NCBI GenBank assembly: GCA_016710385.1
Contig: JADJVX010000018.1
Span: 62,001-126,000, forward strand
DNA length: 64,000 nt
Reading direction: 5' to 3'
From: Actinomycetales bacterium
Lineage (GTDB): Bacteria; Actinomycetota; Actinomycetes; Actinomycetales; Dermatophilaceae
Shown here: positions 9,269-18,163 of the stretch, one piece after another
How positions within the stretch are numbered: the first letter of the stretch is position 1
Layout: every line of letters begins with the position of its first letter
Made by a program: the position numbers and the translations under genes
Notes under the pieces: model-generated
What the model was told of the DNA's origin: nothing
Databases searched by the model: none
The model's input: the letters and a program-made list of their open reading frames with translations, nothing else

Positions 9269-10933
9269 TCACGACACGGCGTCGAGCGCGTGGCAGACGT
9301 CGTCGACGGTCAAGCACGGAATCGGGTGCATGATCTTGGCAACCTGAGGCGCGAACGCCGGCGAACCCGCGATCACCTGACGAGCCGGACCGTCGGTGAC
9401 CACCTCACCGTCGGCGAGCACGACGACCCGATGCGCCACCTCGGCGACCAGTTCGACATCGTGCGTCGCCAGGACCACCGCATGACCCTCGGCCGCGAGG
9501 TTGCGGAGCACCTCGACCAGCCGGGCCTTGGCCTGGTAGTCCAATCCGCGCGTCGGCTCGTCGAGCAGCAGCACCGTGGCGCCACCGGCCAGGACGATCG
9601 CCAGCGCCAGGGCCAGCCGTTGCCCTTCGGAGAGATCTCGCGGGTGCCGATCCGGTGGAACTGGCCCCGCGATGCGGGTGAGCAGCGCACCCGTCGTGCC
9701 CGGCGGGCGACCGAAGTCGGCGTCGGCGTTGCGGCACTCGGCACTGACGGTGTCGGCGTAGAGCAGCAGGTCGGGATCCTGGGGGACCAGACCGACAGCA
9801 GCGCACCGGGCGGCCGGGGTGAGTCTGGCAGGGTCCGATCCCATGACGCTCACCCGGCCGTGTTGGCGAGGCAGCTCGCCGACGAGAGCGGCCAGCAGGG
9901 TGGACTTGCCAGCACCGTTGCGGCCCATGACCGCGGTGATTTCACCGGCCGTGAAAGCTAGGTCGACGCCGGACAGGGCCGTCACCTGGCCGCGCCGAAC
10001 GGTGAGGTCGATCGCTGCCGCGACCACGGTGGTCACGGCAGCGGCCGCGCCGAGGGCACCGATCTGATCGACGCTTCGGCCCGCTCGGGCCTCCTGGTCT
10101 GCGCGAGCCGGTGGCGGCAAAGTGGCCAGCCGCTCCCGGATGCCTGACGCCCGCCGCCTGGCCTCCCGCACCGACAGCGGAAGCGGTCGCCAGTGCAATC
10201 GCCGACCCAGCGACACGACCGGGGGATGGATCTGCGAGGTCACCATCGCCTCGGCGGGGTCCAGCAGCGGGGACGCCTGCCCAGCCTCGACCAGCAGGAT
10301 GCGATCGGCGTGGTGCACGACCCGTTCCAATCGGTGTTCGGCCATGACCACGGTCATCCCGAGGTCGTGCACCAGGCGGTGCAGTGCTGCGAGCACGTCC
10401 TCCGCTGCGACCGGGTCCAATGCCGACGTGGGCTCGTCGAGCACAAGAATGCGAGGGCCGGCGGCGAGGACGGCGGCGATCGCCACCCGTTGCTGTTGTC
10501 CGCCGGAGAGCGAACGCAATGGCCGATCGCGCACCTGGGCCAGGGCGAGGACGTCGAGGGTGTCCTCGACTCGCCGACGCATTACCAAGGGATCGACGCC
10601 AAGGGCCTCCATCCCGTACGCGATTTCGTCCTCGACCGTGTCGGTGACGAAACCCGACATGGGGTCCTGGACGACAAACCCGACGAGATCGGCCAGATCG
10701 CGGGGCCGATGGGTGCGGGTGTCGCGCCCTCCGACGAGGACGCGTCCTTGGAGCAGTCCTCCGGTGAAGTGGGGGACCAGCCCGTTGATGCAGCGCAGCA
10801 GGGTGGATTTCCCGCTGCCTGTCGGCCCGACGACGAGGACGAGTTCCCCTTCGTCGATATGCACGGTGGCGCCGCTGAGCGCGGGACGTGACTGCCCGGC
10901 ATACGAGACCGAGACGTCCTGGAAGTCGATCAT
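9269..10933 (-). CDS. ECF transporter ATPase, two ABC cassettes fused
   Basis: Energy-coupling ATPase of 554 residues with both A subunits in one chain. The first cassette has Walker A GPTGSGKSTLL (about 36-46), signature LSGGQQQRVAIA and Walker B ILVLDEPTSALDP. The second has Walker A GRNGAGKSTLL, a degenerate signature LSEGQRLALALA and Walker B VLLLDEPTRGLD. ATG 10933 overlaps the T-component stop (ATGA). The frame is open further upstream but that stretch is the shadow of the T gene. It powers S-component uptake together with the T subunit. Confidence 0.95.
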   Translation of the reverse strand: MIDFQDVSVSYAGQSRPALSGATVHIDEGELVLVVGPTGSGKSTLLRCINGLVPHFTGGLLQGRVLVGGRDTRTHRPRDLADLVGFVVQDPMSGFVTDTVEDEIAYGMEALGVDPLVMRRRVEDTLDVLALAQVRDRPLRSLSGGQQQRVAIAAVLAAGPRILVLDEPTSALDPVAAEDVLAALHRLVHDLGMTVVMAEHRLERVVHHADRILLVEAGQASPLLDPAEAMVTSQIHPPVVSLGRRLHWRPLPLSVREARRRASGIRERLATLPPPARADQEARAGRSVDQIGALGAAAAVTTVVAAAIDLTVRRGQVTALSGVDLAFTAGEITAVMGRNGAGKSTLLAALVGELPRQHGRVSVMGSDPARLTPAARCAAVGLVPQDPDLLLYADTVSAECRNADADFGRPPGTTGALLTRIAGPVPPDRHPRDLSEGQRLALALAIVLAGGATVLLLDEPTRGLDYQAKARLVEVLRNLAAEGHAVVLATHDVELVAEVAHRVVVLADGEVVTDGPARQVIAGSPAFAPQVAKIMHPIPCLTVDDVCHALDAVS

Positions 10934-12018
10934 GCGGCGACCGCCGAACGCGTGCGCGCTGCCGCGAGCCGCGGGGGGACGGGCGTGAGCGCCACGGCCG
11001 ACAGGCACAGCGCGAGCGCCAACGTCGCGAGCAGGGGCACCTCGGGCCAGGCCAGTGGCGCGCTGTGTAGCGCCATGCCTGCGGCGCCCGCGCCGTCCGC
11101 GACGACGAAGAGACCTGCAGTGGCAACTCCGGCGAGCGTCAGGGCCCACTCCGGAACACGCCACGGGTCCCGCCGGTATGCCGTGCGGACCTCCCGCCGA
11201 GCGCCGAGGACCAGCGACGCCGCAGCCAAGGCCACACCCGCGACGAGGGTCGGCAGGCCGAGCCAGCCGCCGACCGATGGTGAGAGCAATCCGTAGAGGC
11301 CCGCGCACGTGCCCGCGGTGCCCAGCAGGGCGAGGATGCTGCCGAGCCAGCGGGCTCGGCCGGTGCGCACCGGCAGGCGGCCATAACCTCGGGATTCCAT
11401 CGAGGCGGCCAGCTCAAGGGCGCGTTCGAGGGTGCCGGCGAGCACCGGCACGACGAGGCGAGCGAGTTCGCGCGGACCACGGCCGGCGTGTCCACGCAGC
11501 CGTCGGGCGACGCGCACACGGCTGGCCAACTCGACCAACTGCGGGGCGAACGTGAGTGCTACGACGATGGCTGTGCCGATGTCGTAGAGCGTGGCCGGTG
11601 CATAGCGCAACAACCGTTTGGGGGTGGCCAACGCGTTGGCCGCGCCGATGCACGCCAAGGTCGCCGCCAGGCGCATTCCGTCGACGGCCGCTGCCAGCAC
11701 CGATTCGATCGTCACCGGACCACCGACCCGCAGTCCGGCCAGCCAGGACGGGAGTGCCAGACGGGGGAGTTCGACGATCACGAGGTTCCCGCCCACACCG
11801 TTGCCGAGGACGACCGCCATGACGACCCGCAGCAGCACCGCGACCAGTCCGATCAGCAGGAAGGGGCGGAACGCGTCGATGGTGCCGACCTCGCGGCGTT
11901 CGAGCACCGCCCACCCGGCTACGACGACGACCAGGATGAGCAGCACTGGATTCGTCGTGTGGGCGGCGGCGGTCGCCAGGCCCACGCCCCACGCCCACCA
12001 GGCCACCGGATGGATCAT
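10930..12018 (-). CDS. ECF transporter transmembrane T component
   Basis: Integral membrane protein (CbiQ/EcfT-like) linking the ATPases to the S component. Several helices are followed by the ARRLRGHAGRGPRELARL segment and by SMESRGYGR; Ala-Arg-Gly coupling helices of this kind are the hallmark of EcfT. ATG 12018 has AGGAG 7 nt upstream and gives MIHPVAWWAWGVG as N terminus. A GTG at 12054 would add 12 residues and is also possible. It overlaps the ATPase start by four bases. Confidence 0.88.
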   Translation of the reverse strand: MIHPVAWWAWGVGLATAAAHTTNPVLLILVVVVAGWAVLERREVGTIDAFRPFLLIGLVAVLLRVVMAVVLGNGVGGNLVIVELPRLALPSWLAGLRVGGPVTIESVLAAAVDGMRLAATLACIGAANALATPKRLLRYAPATLYDIGTAIVVALTFAPQLVELASRVRVARRLRGHAGRGPRELARLVVPVLAGTLERALELAASMESRGYGRLPVRTGRARWLGSILALLGTAGTCAGLYGLLSPSVGGWLGLPTLVAGVALAAASLVLGARREVRTAYRRDPWRVPEWALTLAGVATAGLFVVADGAGAAGMALHSAPLAWPEVPLLATLALALCLSAVALTPVPPRLAAARTRSAVAA

Positions 12019-12057
12019 CCGGGGCTCCTGGTCGAGGGGGAGTGGGCCTGGCACGGC

Positions 12058-12768
12058 TCAGGCCTCGGTCGTGGAGCGACTGCGCATGCGGGCCACGACC
12101 AGGACGATGAGCGCCGCAAGGCCGACGACCACGACCGCGGTCACCGGGAAGCCGGACGAGGATCCCGCCGCAGCATTGGTGGCGCTGGGCGTCGGGGTGG
12201 CGAAGGCGATCGGGGTGTCGGCGGCCTTCTGGGCTTCGGACAGCGTGGCGACCTCGCCGCCGCATCCGGCCGCCGGGTAGCCGTTGATCCCGCACACCAT
12301 GCCCTTGTCGACGCGGACCGTCGAGACAGCGGCTAGGACCTGCGATCCGGTCGCGGTGGTCGCGACCTTGGCGCACCCGACAACCGGGGCCGGCGGCTTG
12401 GCGGTGCCATCACCGTCGGCTTCCCGACCTGCGTCGATGACGACAGCGACGCGCTTCTTGCCCGATTCGGCCGGCGTGGCTGCACACACCTGGTCGAAAG
12501 TCGGAGTCACCCGAGGCTTGCGGGTGCCGCTGCCGTCATCGACCGCGAATCGCCAGCCCTCAACGCTTCCGTCGGCGGGCACCGTCTGATCCGGGCCGTT
12601 CTGGGCGAAAGCCCAACTGCCAGAGGTCAATTGCCAATACCCCCAGAACTGGTAGTTGGCGGCCTGCGCGACGAGAGCCGGGCCCGCAACCAGTGCGAGC
12701 AGAGCCAACACGACGCCAGCGACGAGCCGACGATGCGCGTGGCGCAGAGATGTGACGAACGAGCTCAT
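12058..12768 (-). CDS. SCO2322 family secreted, C-terminally anchored protein of the cobalamin ECF operon
   Basis: Protein of 236 residues. It has an N-terminal signal sequence (VAGVVLALLALVAGPALVAQA), an extracytoplasmic domain beginning ANYQFWGYWQLTSGSWAFAQ, four cysteines in two spaced groups, and a C-terminal membrane helix (about residues 207-228). This matches my memory of the SCO2322 family, which accompanies ECF transporters in actinobacteria. It may be a corrinoid-capture or accessory surface protein (inference). ATG 12768 has AGGAGG about 11 nt upstream and is the first gene after the riboswitch. Confidence 0.8.
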   Translation of the reverse strand: MSSFVTSLRHAHRRLVAGVVLALLALVAGPALVAQAANYQFWGYWQLTSGSWAFAQNGPDQTVPADGSVEGWRFAVDDGSGTRKPRVTPTFDQVCAATPAESGKKRVAVVIDAGREADGDGTAKPPAPVVGCAKVATTATGSQVLAAVSTVRVDKGMVCGINGYPAAGCGGEVATLSEAQKAADTPIAFATPTPSATNAAAGSSSGFPVTAVVVVGLAALIVLVVARMRSRSTTEA

Positions 12769-12879
12769 GAGTTGGTCATCCTCCTCACGGCCGGGTGGGG
12801 AGGCTTCGGGCGATGCCCGTGGACTCTTGCTCCGGTCCGTTTTCCGCGACGGACATAACACAATGGAGCCGACACCGCC

Positions 12880-13060
12880 GCAGGCGTTCCGACTCCCCAA
12901 CGCGGTCGCCATACGGCGAACACCTCAGGTCACGGTTGCGGGACAGCGCCGGATTTGCACCGGCTTCCCCCGTGGACGGGTCTCGGTACCCCGACAGTCC
13001 CATGCGGGGGCACACCGTGTCAAAAGACGGTGACAAGGTGCCCGGCATGGCACCGGGATC
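12880..13060 (-). ncRNA. Cobalamin (B12) riboswitch
   Basis: Read on the minus strand, 12970-12930 contains GGGAAGCCGGTGCAAATCC, then CGGCGCTGTCCCGCAACCGT, the B12-box core of cobalamin riboswitches. Upstream are GC-rich stems with CCCGGTGCCATGCCGGG (about 13055), and downstream CGGAACGCCTGCGG closes the domain near 12885. About 110 nt then lead to the SCO2322-like start and include a GGGCATCGCCC hairpin that could mask translation. The location predicts repression of the ECF operon at high B12. Outer boundaries are approximate. Confidence 0.88.
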
Positions 13061-13082
13061 ATCACGGAGCCGACGAGCGCAT

Positions 13083-13088
13083 TAGGGT
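13083..13088 (+). promoter_or_regulatory. -10 element, leaderless start of the 13095 gene
   Basis: TAGGGT with a 6-nt gap to ATG 13095 and no Shine-Dalgarno sequence. It drives the 13095-13313 gene pair away from the riboswitch operon. Confidence 0.5.
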
Positions 13089-13094
13089 TGCGAC

Positions 13095-13316
13095 ATGGGC
13101 AACGTGTGGCAGTGGGACCTCCTCGACACCAGTGGCGCACGGCATACCGAAGCCGGTCCGGAAGGGCGATCCCCGGAGTTCCCCACCCAATCCGAAGCTG
13201 AGAGCTGGATCGGCGAGGAGTGGCCATTGCTGCTCGACGGCGGAGTGGCGGCCGTGACCCTGCGCGAAGCCGGCGCTGTCGTCTACGGCCCGATGAGCCT
13301 GCGTCCCGCCGAATGA
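13095..13316 (+). CDS. Conserved small actinobacterial protein, function unknown
   Basis: A 73-residue acidic protein (begins MGNVWQWDLLDTSG, ends VVYGPMSLRPAE), with a TQSEAESWIGEEW segment. The pattern of Trp residues and the YGPMSL ending looks like a conserved small family found beside other genes in actinobacteria; I cannot assign a role. Start ATG follows a leaderless -10. Its stop overlaps the start of the serine hydrolase gene (ATGA at 13313). Confidence 0.75.
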   Translation: MGNVWQWDLLDTSGARHTEAGPEGRSPEFPTQSEAESWIGEEWPLLLDGGVAAVTLREAGAVVYGPMSLRPAE

Positions 13317-14680
13317 ACGAGTCACGGGGGTCCTCGACCTTGCGCGCGGAGACGAGCGCGGCGGTCGACCATGCGGTGCGCTGCGCTCAACGCGCGTGGC
13401 GATCCCCTGGCGTGAGCGTCGGCATCGTTCGTGATGGTGCCCTGGTGCACTCGGTGCATGTGGGGTCGGCGCGACTGGACCCGACGGTCCCCGCCGATGA
13501 CGACACCCATTTTCTGATGGGATCGGTGACCAAGACGTTCACCGGGCTCGTGGTGATGATGCTGCGCGACGAGGGGCGGCTGGATCTCGACGACCCTCTG
13601 GATCGACACCTGCCGGGCATCGCTCATGGTCGGCTCACCATCCGGGGGTTGCTGGCGCATCTGTCTGGCCTGCAGCGCGAGCCGGTCGGCAATATCTGGG
13701 ACTCCGTGCAAGGCCCCGACGTGGAGCAGCTGATGGCGGACCTCCCCGCCGCTGAGACTGTCCTGGAGCAGGGCGAGCTGTTCCACTACTCCAACCTCGC
13801 CTACATCCTGCTGGCCCAGTTGGTGGAGCGGATCACCGGTCAGCCCTGGGAGCAGGTCGTCACAGAGCGGGTATGCCGTCCGCTCGGGATGTCCCGCACC
13901 AGCCTCACCCCGCGTTCGGACCGGATGCTCGGGTATGCCGTGCACCCGTTCGCGGGCACCGCCGCCGAGGAACCGTTGTTCGACCTGCGCGCCACGGCAC
14001 CGCTGGGTGGACTGTGGTCGACGATCGCCGACCTGGCGCGCTATTCGACCGTGCTGACCGACCCCGACCAGCCGCTGTTGCGCCCCGAGACGCTCGACCA
14101 GATGTGCCGGCCACTGGTGATGATCGACCAGAAGTCCTGGACAGCGGGCTACGGCCTGTCGTGGGGCATGGTTCGTCGGGGCGAGCGGGTCTACGTGGGC
14201 CACGCGGGGTCGATGCCGGGCTACCGCACCGGGCTGCGGGCCAGTCGCGCGGACCGTCTCGCCGTCGTTGCCGTGGCCAACACCACTGCCGGGGCCGCTC
14301 CGATCGTCCTGGCAGCCGACCTACTCGATCTCATCCTGCAGGCCGAGCCGACCCGTCCCGCGGCGTGGGTCCCGGAGCGCGGGGTTGGGATCGCCCCGCA
14401 GATCACGCAGGTGCTCGGGGTGTGGTGGAGCGAAGGCCAGGCGCTCGTCTTCCAGGTCCGGGACGGGCAGTTGTGGTGCACCGTGCCGGGCGAGCCGGAA
14501 TTCGCCGAGACCTGCTTCGCTCTGGACGGTCCGGATGGCTTTCGGGCCGTGCATGGCCGCGAAGGTGGCGAGCGGCTCGAACTACACCGCGACGACTCGG
14601 GGCAAGTCACCCGGATGAGCTTCGCGACGTATGCCGTGACCCGCCAGCCGGCGTCGTTCCGCGACCTGGCCGGCTCCTAG
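13313..14680 (+). CDS. Serine hydrolase of the beta-lactamase/PBP4* family
   Basis: Class C beta-lactamase-fold protein of 455 residues. It shows the nucleophile motif SVTK (Ser71-Lys74), the YSN motif (159-161, FHYSNLAY) and HAG in YVGHAGSMPGYRT in place of KTG. A C-terminal extra domain (about 360-455) resembles the lipocalin-like tails of esterase-type members. No signal peptide is visible, so a cytoplasmic esterase or D-aminopeptidase-like role is more likely than antibiotic resistance (inference). The start is coupled to the preceding gene by ATGA. Confidence 0.88.
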   Translation: MNESRGSSTLRAETSAAVDHAVRCAQRAWRSPGVSVGIVRDGALVHSVHVGSARLDPTVPADDDTHFLMGSVTKTFTGLVVMMLRDEGRLDLDDPLDRHLPGIAHGRLTIRGLLAHLSGLQREPVGNIWDSVQGPDVEQLMADLPAAETVLEQGELFHYSNLAYILLAQLVERITGQPWEQVVTERVCRPLGMSRTSLTPRSDRMLGYAVHPFAGTAAEEPLFDLRATAPLGGLWSTIADLARYSTVLTDPDQPLLRPETLDQMCRPLVMIDQKSWTAGYGLSWGMVRRGERVYVGHAGSMPGYRTGLRASRADRLAVVAVANTTAGAAPIVLAADLLDLILQAEPTRPAAWVPERGVGIAPQITQVLGVWWSEGQALVFQVRDGQLWCTVPGEPEFAETCFALDGPDGFRAVHGREGGERLELHRDDSGQVTRMSFATYAVTRQPASFRDLAGS

Positions 14681-14693
14681 CCGCAGCCAGCGG

Positions 14694-15278
14694 TCAGCTC
14701 GGGTGTTGGCCCCGGGTGACCATGGGGCGGGGCAGCCGGCCGCGGCGCATCTGGAAGGCGCGCATCACGGCATACATGGTGTTGCCCTTCTGCAGGTTGT
14801 CCGCGCCGAATTTGGCGACCAACTGGCGCTTGAGCTTGCGCCACATGAGCGCGGCATCGATGACGCAGAGAGCGATCATCCCGTAGACGAGGATGAAGAC
14901 GGTCAACAGCGCCCAGGACTCCTTGATGAACGACAACAGCAGGGACAGCAACATCACCGGCAAGAGGATTTCGCCGAGACTGAACCGGGCGTCGACGAAG
15001 TCGCGGATGTAGCGGCGGTCGGCTCCGCGGTCGCGGACCGGCATCTTGGACTCATCGCCGGTCATCATCGCGGTGCGCGTGATGACCGCTTGCTGTCGCC
15101 GAGCCTCGCGCTCCTGGATGCGGGCCGTCTTCTTGTCGGTCACCACCAGCGGGCGTCGGTTGGCGGCCTCGGCCTCGCGCCGGGTCGGCGTCGGCCGGTT
15201 CTTGGCGCCAGGGCGCGGCGGGTGGGCCGCAGAGCTGGGGCTTGCGGTCGGGGTCTCATCCTTCTTGCGCCAGAACAC
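14694..15278 (-). CDS. DUF3043 family membrane protein
   Basis: Protein of 194 residues with a basic, disordered N-terminal half including KNRPTPTRREAEAANRRPLV, then two membrane helices (about 108-125 and 131-150) and a basic C-terminal tail. This layout is characteristic of the actinobacterial DUF3043 family, for which I know no function. GTG 15278 is preceded by a TACGCT hexamer at 7 nt, so the gene is probably leaderless. It is divergent from the M20 peptidase gene. Confidence 0.9.
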   Translation of the reverse strand: MFWRKKDETPTASPSSAAHPPRPGAKNRPTPTRREAEAANRRPLVVTDKKTARIQEREARRQQAVITRTAMMTGDESKMPVRDRGADRRYIRDFVDARFSLGEILLPVMLLSLLLSFIKESWALLTVFILVYGMIALCVIDAALMWRKLKRQLVAKFGADNLQKGNTMYAVMRAFQMRRGRLPRPMVTRGQHPS

Positions 15279-15285
15279 GGGCCCT

Positions 15286-15291
15286 AGCGTA
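15286..15291 (-). promoter_or_regulatory. -10 element of DUF3043 gene, overlapping a GTATGCC word
   Basis: Minus-strand TACGCT, 7 nt before GTG 15278. Its TAC is supplied by the GGCATAC word at 15295-15289. Confidence 0.4.
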
Positions 15292-15315
15292 TGCCGTCTG
15301 GGCGCCGCCCGTGGG

Positions 15316-15321
15316 TAGGCT
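15316..15321 (+). promoter_or_regulatory. -10 element, leaderless start of the M20 peptidase
   Basis: TAGGCT, 7 nt before GTG 15329, with no ribosome-binding site. Confidence 0.45.
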
Positions 15322-15328
15322 CCGCTGG

Positions 15329-16714
15329 GTGAGAATCGACCCGCCGCCGACCCTGACCGCCGCCGAGACCGACGCCATCCGCCGTCGCGTCCGGGAACTC
15401 CTGCCGCAGCTGCGCGCCGATCTGGAGGAGCTATCGCGGATTCCCAGCGTGTCGCTGGAGACCCTCGACGGCTACGACCAGGCGAAGGTCGACTCCAGTG
15501 CTCAGCGGGTGGCCGAACTGCTGGAAGCCGAGGGAATGGCGGTCCGGATCGTCCGGGAAGGCGGTCAACCGGCAGTGATCGGGCATCTGCCCGGCCCTGC
15601 AGGCGCTCCGACGATCACCTTGTACGCGCACCACGACGTGCAGCCGGCGGGCGACCCGGCGTTGTGGGACAGCGATCCGTGGACGCCCACGGAGCGCGGT
15701 GGGCGGCTCTATGGCCGCGGCGTCGCCGACGACAAGGCCGGCATCACCGCCCATCTGGCTGCGCTGCGCGTGCACAAGGGGTCGATGCCGGTCGGTGTCA
15801 CAGTCTTTGTCGAGGGTGAGGAGGAAGTCGGCTCTGACTCGCTGCCGACGATCCTCGCTCGGCACGGGGATGCGTTGCGAGCTGACGCGATCGTGCTGGC
15901 CGACTCGGGCAACTGGGAGATCGGGCAGCCTGCACTGACCACCACTCTGCGGGGACTGGTGCGGGTCGTCGTCACCGTGTCGACGCTCGACCATGGCGTG
16001 CATTCGGGCATGTTCGGGGGACCGATCCCGGATGCCCTCACGACGCTGTGCCGACTGCTGGCCACCTTGCACGACGCCGATGGCAATGTCGCGGTCGCCG
16101 GTCTCGACGAGATCGAGATCGCCGAATTGCCCTATGACGAGCCGCGGTTGCGCGCCGAGTCGGGTGTGCTCGACGGTGTCCGGCTGATCGGCAAGGGCTC
16201 GATCCTCGCCCGGCTCTGGGGAAAGCCGTCGATCAGTGTCATCGGCATCAACGCCCCGACCGTGGAGAACGCCTCCAACACCCTGGTCCCCAGCGCTTCG
16301 GCCAAGATCTCGATGCGCCTGGCCCCCACGCAGGATCCTGCGACGGCATACCAGGCCTTGTGCGCCCACCTCACTAGCCAGGATCTCTGGGGTGCAACCG
16401 TGACGATCGTCAAGTCCGACGACGGGCCGGGTTTCGCGGCCGACACGACGGGACCGATCTACGACGAAGCCAAGGCGGCGCTCGCGGATGCCTGGGACGG
16501 CACGACGCCGGTTGAGATGGGCGTCGGCGGGTCGATCCCCTTCGTGGCAGCGTTTGCCGAGCGCTTCCCGGAGGCCGCCATTCTCATCACCGGGGTCGAG
16601 GACCCCGATACCCGGGCTCACGGCGCCAACGAGTCGCTGCACCTGGATGAGTGGGAACGCGCCTGCGTCGCCGAGGCGCTGCTCTTCGCGCGCCTGGGCA
16701 AGATGCGCGGCTGA
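15329..16714 (+). CDS. M20 family dipeptidase
   Basis: Zinc metallopeptidase of 461 residues, cytoplasmic. Metal-site segments are YAHHDVQPAG (first His-x-Asp), GRGVADDKAG (bridging Asp) and FVEGEEEVGS (catalytic Glu pair); a dimerisation domain follows (about 200-330), and the C-terminal ITGVEDPDTRAHGANESLHL carries the last His. These are the marks of M20 carboxypeptidase/dipeptidases. GTG 15329 was chosen because of the TAGGCT hexamer upstream. It is followed, in the gap before convergent nadA, by a 52-bp tandem repeat. Confidence 0.92.
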   Translation: MRIDPPPTLTAAETDAIRRRVRELLPQLRADLEELSRIPSVSLETLDGYDQAKVDSSAQRVAELLEAEGMAVRIVREGGQPAVIGHLPGPAGAPTITLYAHHDVQPAGDPALWDSDPWTPTERGGRLYGRGVADDKAGITAHLAALRVHKGSMPVGVTVFVEGEEEVGSDSLPTILARHGDALRADAIVLADSGNWEIGQPALTTTLRGLVRVVVTVSTLDHGVHSGMFGGPIPDALTTLCRLLATLHDADGNVAVAGLDEIEIAELPYDEPRLRAESGVLDGVRLIGKGSILARLWGKPSISVIGINAPTVENASNTLVPSASAKISMRLAPTQDPATAYQALCAHLTSQDLWGATVTIVKSDDGPGFAADTTGPIYDEAKAALADAWDGTTPVEMGVGGSIPFVAAFAERFPEAAILITGVEDPDTRAHGANESLHLDEWERACVAEALLFARLGKMRG

Positions 16715-16757
16715 TTCCGCGCGCAGACCTGAGGCTGCGGTTTCGTGGGCTGGTAAC

Positions 16758-16885
16758 GCCGGGAAACCTTCCGACTCGCTGACAAACTCGGACTGCAGAC
16801 TCGCCGGCGGCCGGGAAACTTTCCGACTCGCTGACAAACCCGGACTGCAGACCCGCCGGCGGCCGGGAAACCTTCCGACCCGCTG
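16758..16885. repeat. 52-bp direct tandem repeat, about 2.4 copies
   Basis: Units begin with GCCGGGAAAC at 16758, 16810 and 16862, so the period is exactly 52 bp. Copies 1 and 2 differ at a few positions and copy 3 is cut after about 24 bp. Each unit holds TTCCGACTCGCTGACAAAC and a CTGCAG site. It fills the gap between the convergent M20 and nadA genes. There are no spacers, so it is not CRISPR. It may be a dispersed intergenic element that duplicated here. Confidence 0.9.
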
Positions 16886-16912
16886 CGTTCGCGCAGCCGT
16901 GGGCGTGCTGAA

Positions 16913-18118
16913 TCAGTCCTTGTGGGTGGGGCCAGGCAGGGCGAGCATCTGGTCGAGTGCCACCCGAGCCCAGTGAGCGACCTCGGGGTCGACGTGGATG
17001 GGGTTGACCACCCGACCCTCGACCAGTGACTCCAACGCCCACACCAGGTGCGGCAGGTCAATCCGGTTCATCGTCGAGCAATAGCAAACATTCTTCTCCA
17101 AGAACGAAATTGATTGCTCCGGGAACATCTGGGCGAGCCGTTTGACCAGGTTGAGTTCGGTGCCGACCACCCACGAGGTGCCAGCAGGTGCCGCTGCCAC
17201 GGTCTTGATGATCTGCTCGGTCGAGCCGATGTGGTCAGCCATCTCGCAGACCTCGTAGCGGCATTCCGGATGGACGATGACCTTGACTCCGGGGATCTCG
17301 CGACGTGCGGTGTCGACGGCATCCGTCGTGAACCGTCCGTGGACGGAGCAGTGACCACGCCAGAGGATCATCCGAGCATTCGTGAGTTGCTCTGGCGTCA
17401 GGCCACCCATCGGGCGGTGTGGGTCGTAGACCACGCAGTCGTCCAGTGACAGGCCCAACTCGCGGACGGCAGTGTTGCGGCCGAGGTGCTGGTCGGGCAG
17501 GAAGAGAATCTTGCCGGTGCCCCCGACACCGCCAGTCTGGTCGAAGGCCCACTCCAACGCGGTACGGGCGTTGGACGACGTGCAGATCGTGCCCCCGTGG
17601 CGTCCGGTGAAGGCCTTGATCGCCGCGGAGGAGTTCATGTAACTCACCGGGATGGTCGACTCGGCCACTCCGGCGTCGATGAGGTCGTCCCAGCAGTCCT
17701 CGACCTGGGCGGCGGTGGCCATGTCGGCCATCGAGCAGCCGGCCGCCAGGTCGGGCAGGATCACCGTCTGGTCGGAGCCGGTGAGGATGTCGGCAGACTC
17801 GGCCATGAAATGCACGCCGCAGAACACGATCCACGGTGCTTCGGGGCGGGCTGCCGCCTGCTGGGCCAGCTTGAACGAGTCGCCCGTCACGTCAGCGAAA
17901 GCGATGACCTCGTCCCGTTGATAGTGATGCCCGAGCACGAAGACGCGGTCTCCCAGGGCAGCCTTGGCCGCTGTGGCACGGGCTACCAGACCCGGGTCGG
18001 ACGGGGCCGGAAGGTCGCCAGGGCACTCGACGCCCCGCTCGGTGTGCAGGTCGCGGCCGGCGCCGAGCACCAGCAAGGGAAGCGAGGGTCGGCCGGGGGC
18101 TGGTGTGTCCATTGTCAC
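16913..18118 (-). CDS. nadA: Quinolinate synthase
   Basis: 4Fe-4S enzyme making quinolinate from iminoaspartate and DHAP for NAD synthesis. Seen are LGHHYQRDEV (substrate His pair), the [4Fe-4S] ligand regions FCGVHFMAE, GHCSVHGRF and CYCSTMNR, and the HPECRYEV segment; the 401-residue length is usual for the actinobacterial form. GTG 18118 is preferred over ATG 18112 because minus-strand TACCCT lies exactly 6 nt upstream of the GTG. nadB and nadC are not adjacent. Confidence 0.95.
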   Translation of the reverse strand: MTMDTPAPGRPSLPLLVLGAGRDLHTERGVECPGDLPAPSDPGLVARATAAKAALGDRVFVLGHHYQRDEVIAFADVTGDSFKLAQQAAARPEAPWIVFCGVHFMAESADILTGSDQTVILPDLAAGCSMADMATAAQVEDCWDDLIDAGVAESTIPVSYMNSSAAIKAFTGRHGGTICTSSNARTALEWAFDQTGGVGGTGKILFLPDQHLGRNTAVRELGLSLDDCVVYDPHRPMGGLTPEQLTNARMILWRGHCSVHGRFTTDAVDTARREIPGVKVIVHPECRYEVCEMADHIGSTEQIIKTVAAAPAGTSWVVGTELNLVKRLAQMFPEQSISFLEKNVCYCSTMNRIDLPHLVWALESLVEGRVVNPIHVDPEVAHWARVALDQMLALPGPTHKD

Positions 18119-18124
18119 GGGCCA

Positions 18125-18130
18125 AGGGTA
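18125..18130 (-). promoter_or_regulatory. -10 element of leaderless nadA, overlapping a GTATGCC word
   Basis: Minus-strand TACCCT, 6 nt before GTG 18118. Its TAC comes from the GGCATAC word at 18134-18128. Confidence 0.45.
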
Positions 18131-18163
18131 TGCCGGTCGGGCGCTAGTTCGTGCAGGGGGACA

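Noticed and set aside
12901..12920. CCATACGG near 12910 as a motif copy
   Set aside because: It reads GCCATACGG, not GGCATAC, and belongs to the riboswitch region.
15289..15300. Identity of the motif with the Neisseria uptake sequence (ATGCCGTCTGAA)
   Set aside because: One site reads ATGCCGTCTG by chance, but most sites do not continue beyond GTATGCCG in that way, so the core is different.
16758..16885. CRISPR array
   Set aside because: The 52-bp units are directly adjacent, without spacers, and only two to three copies exist; no cas genes are present.
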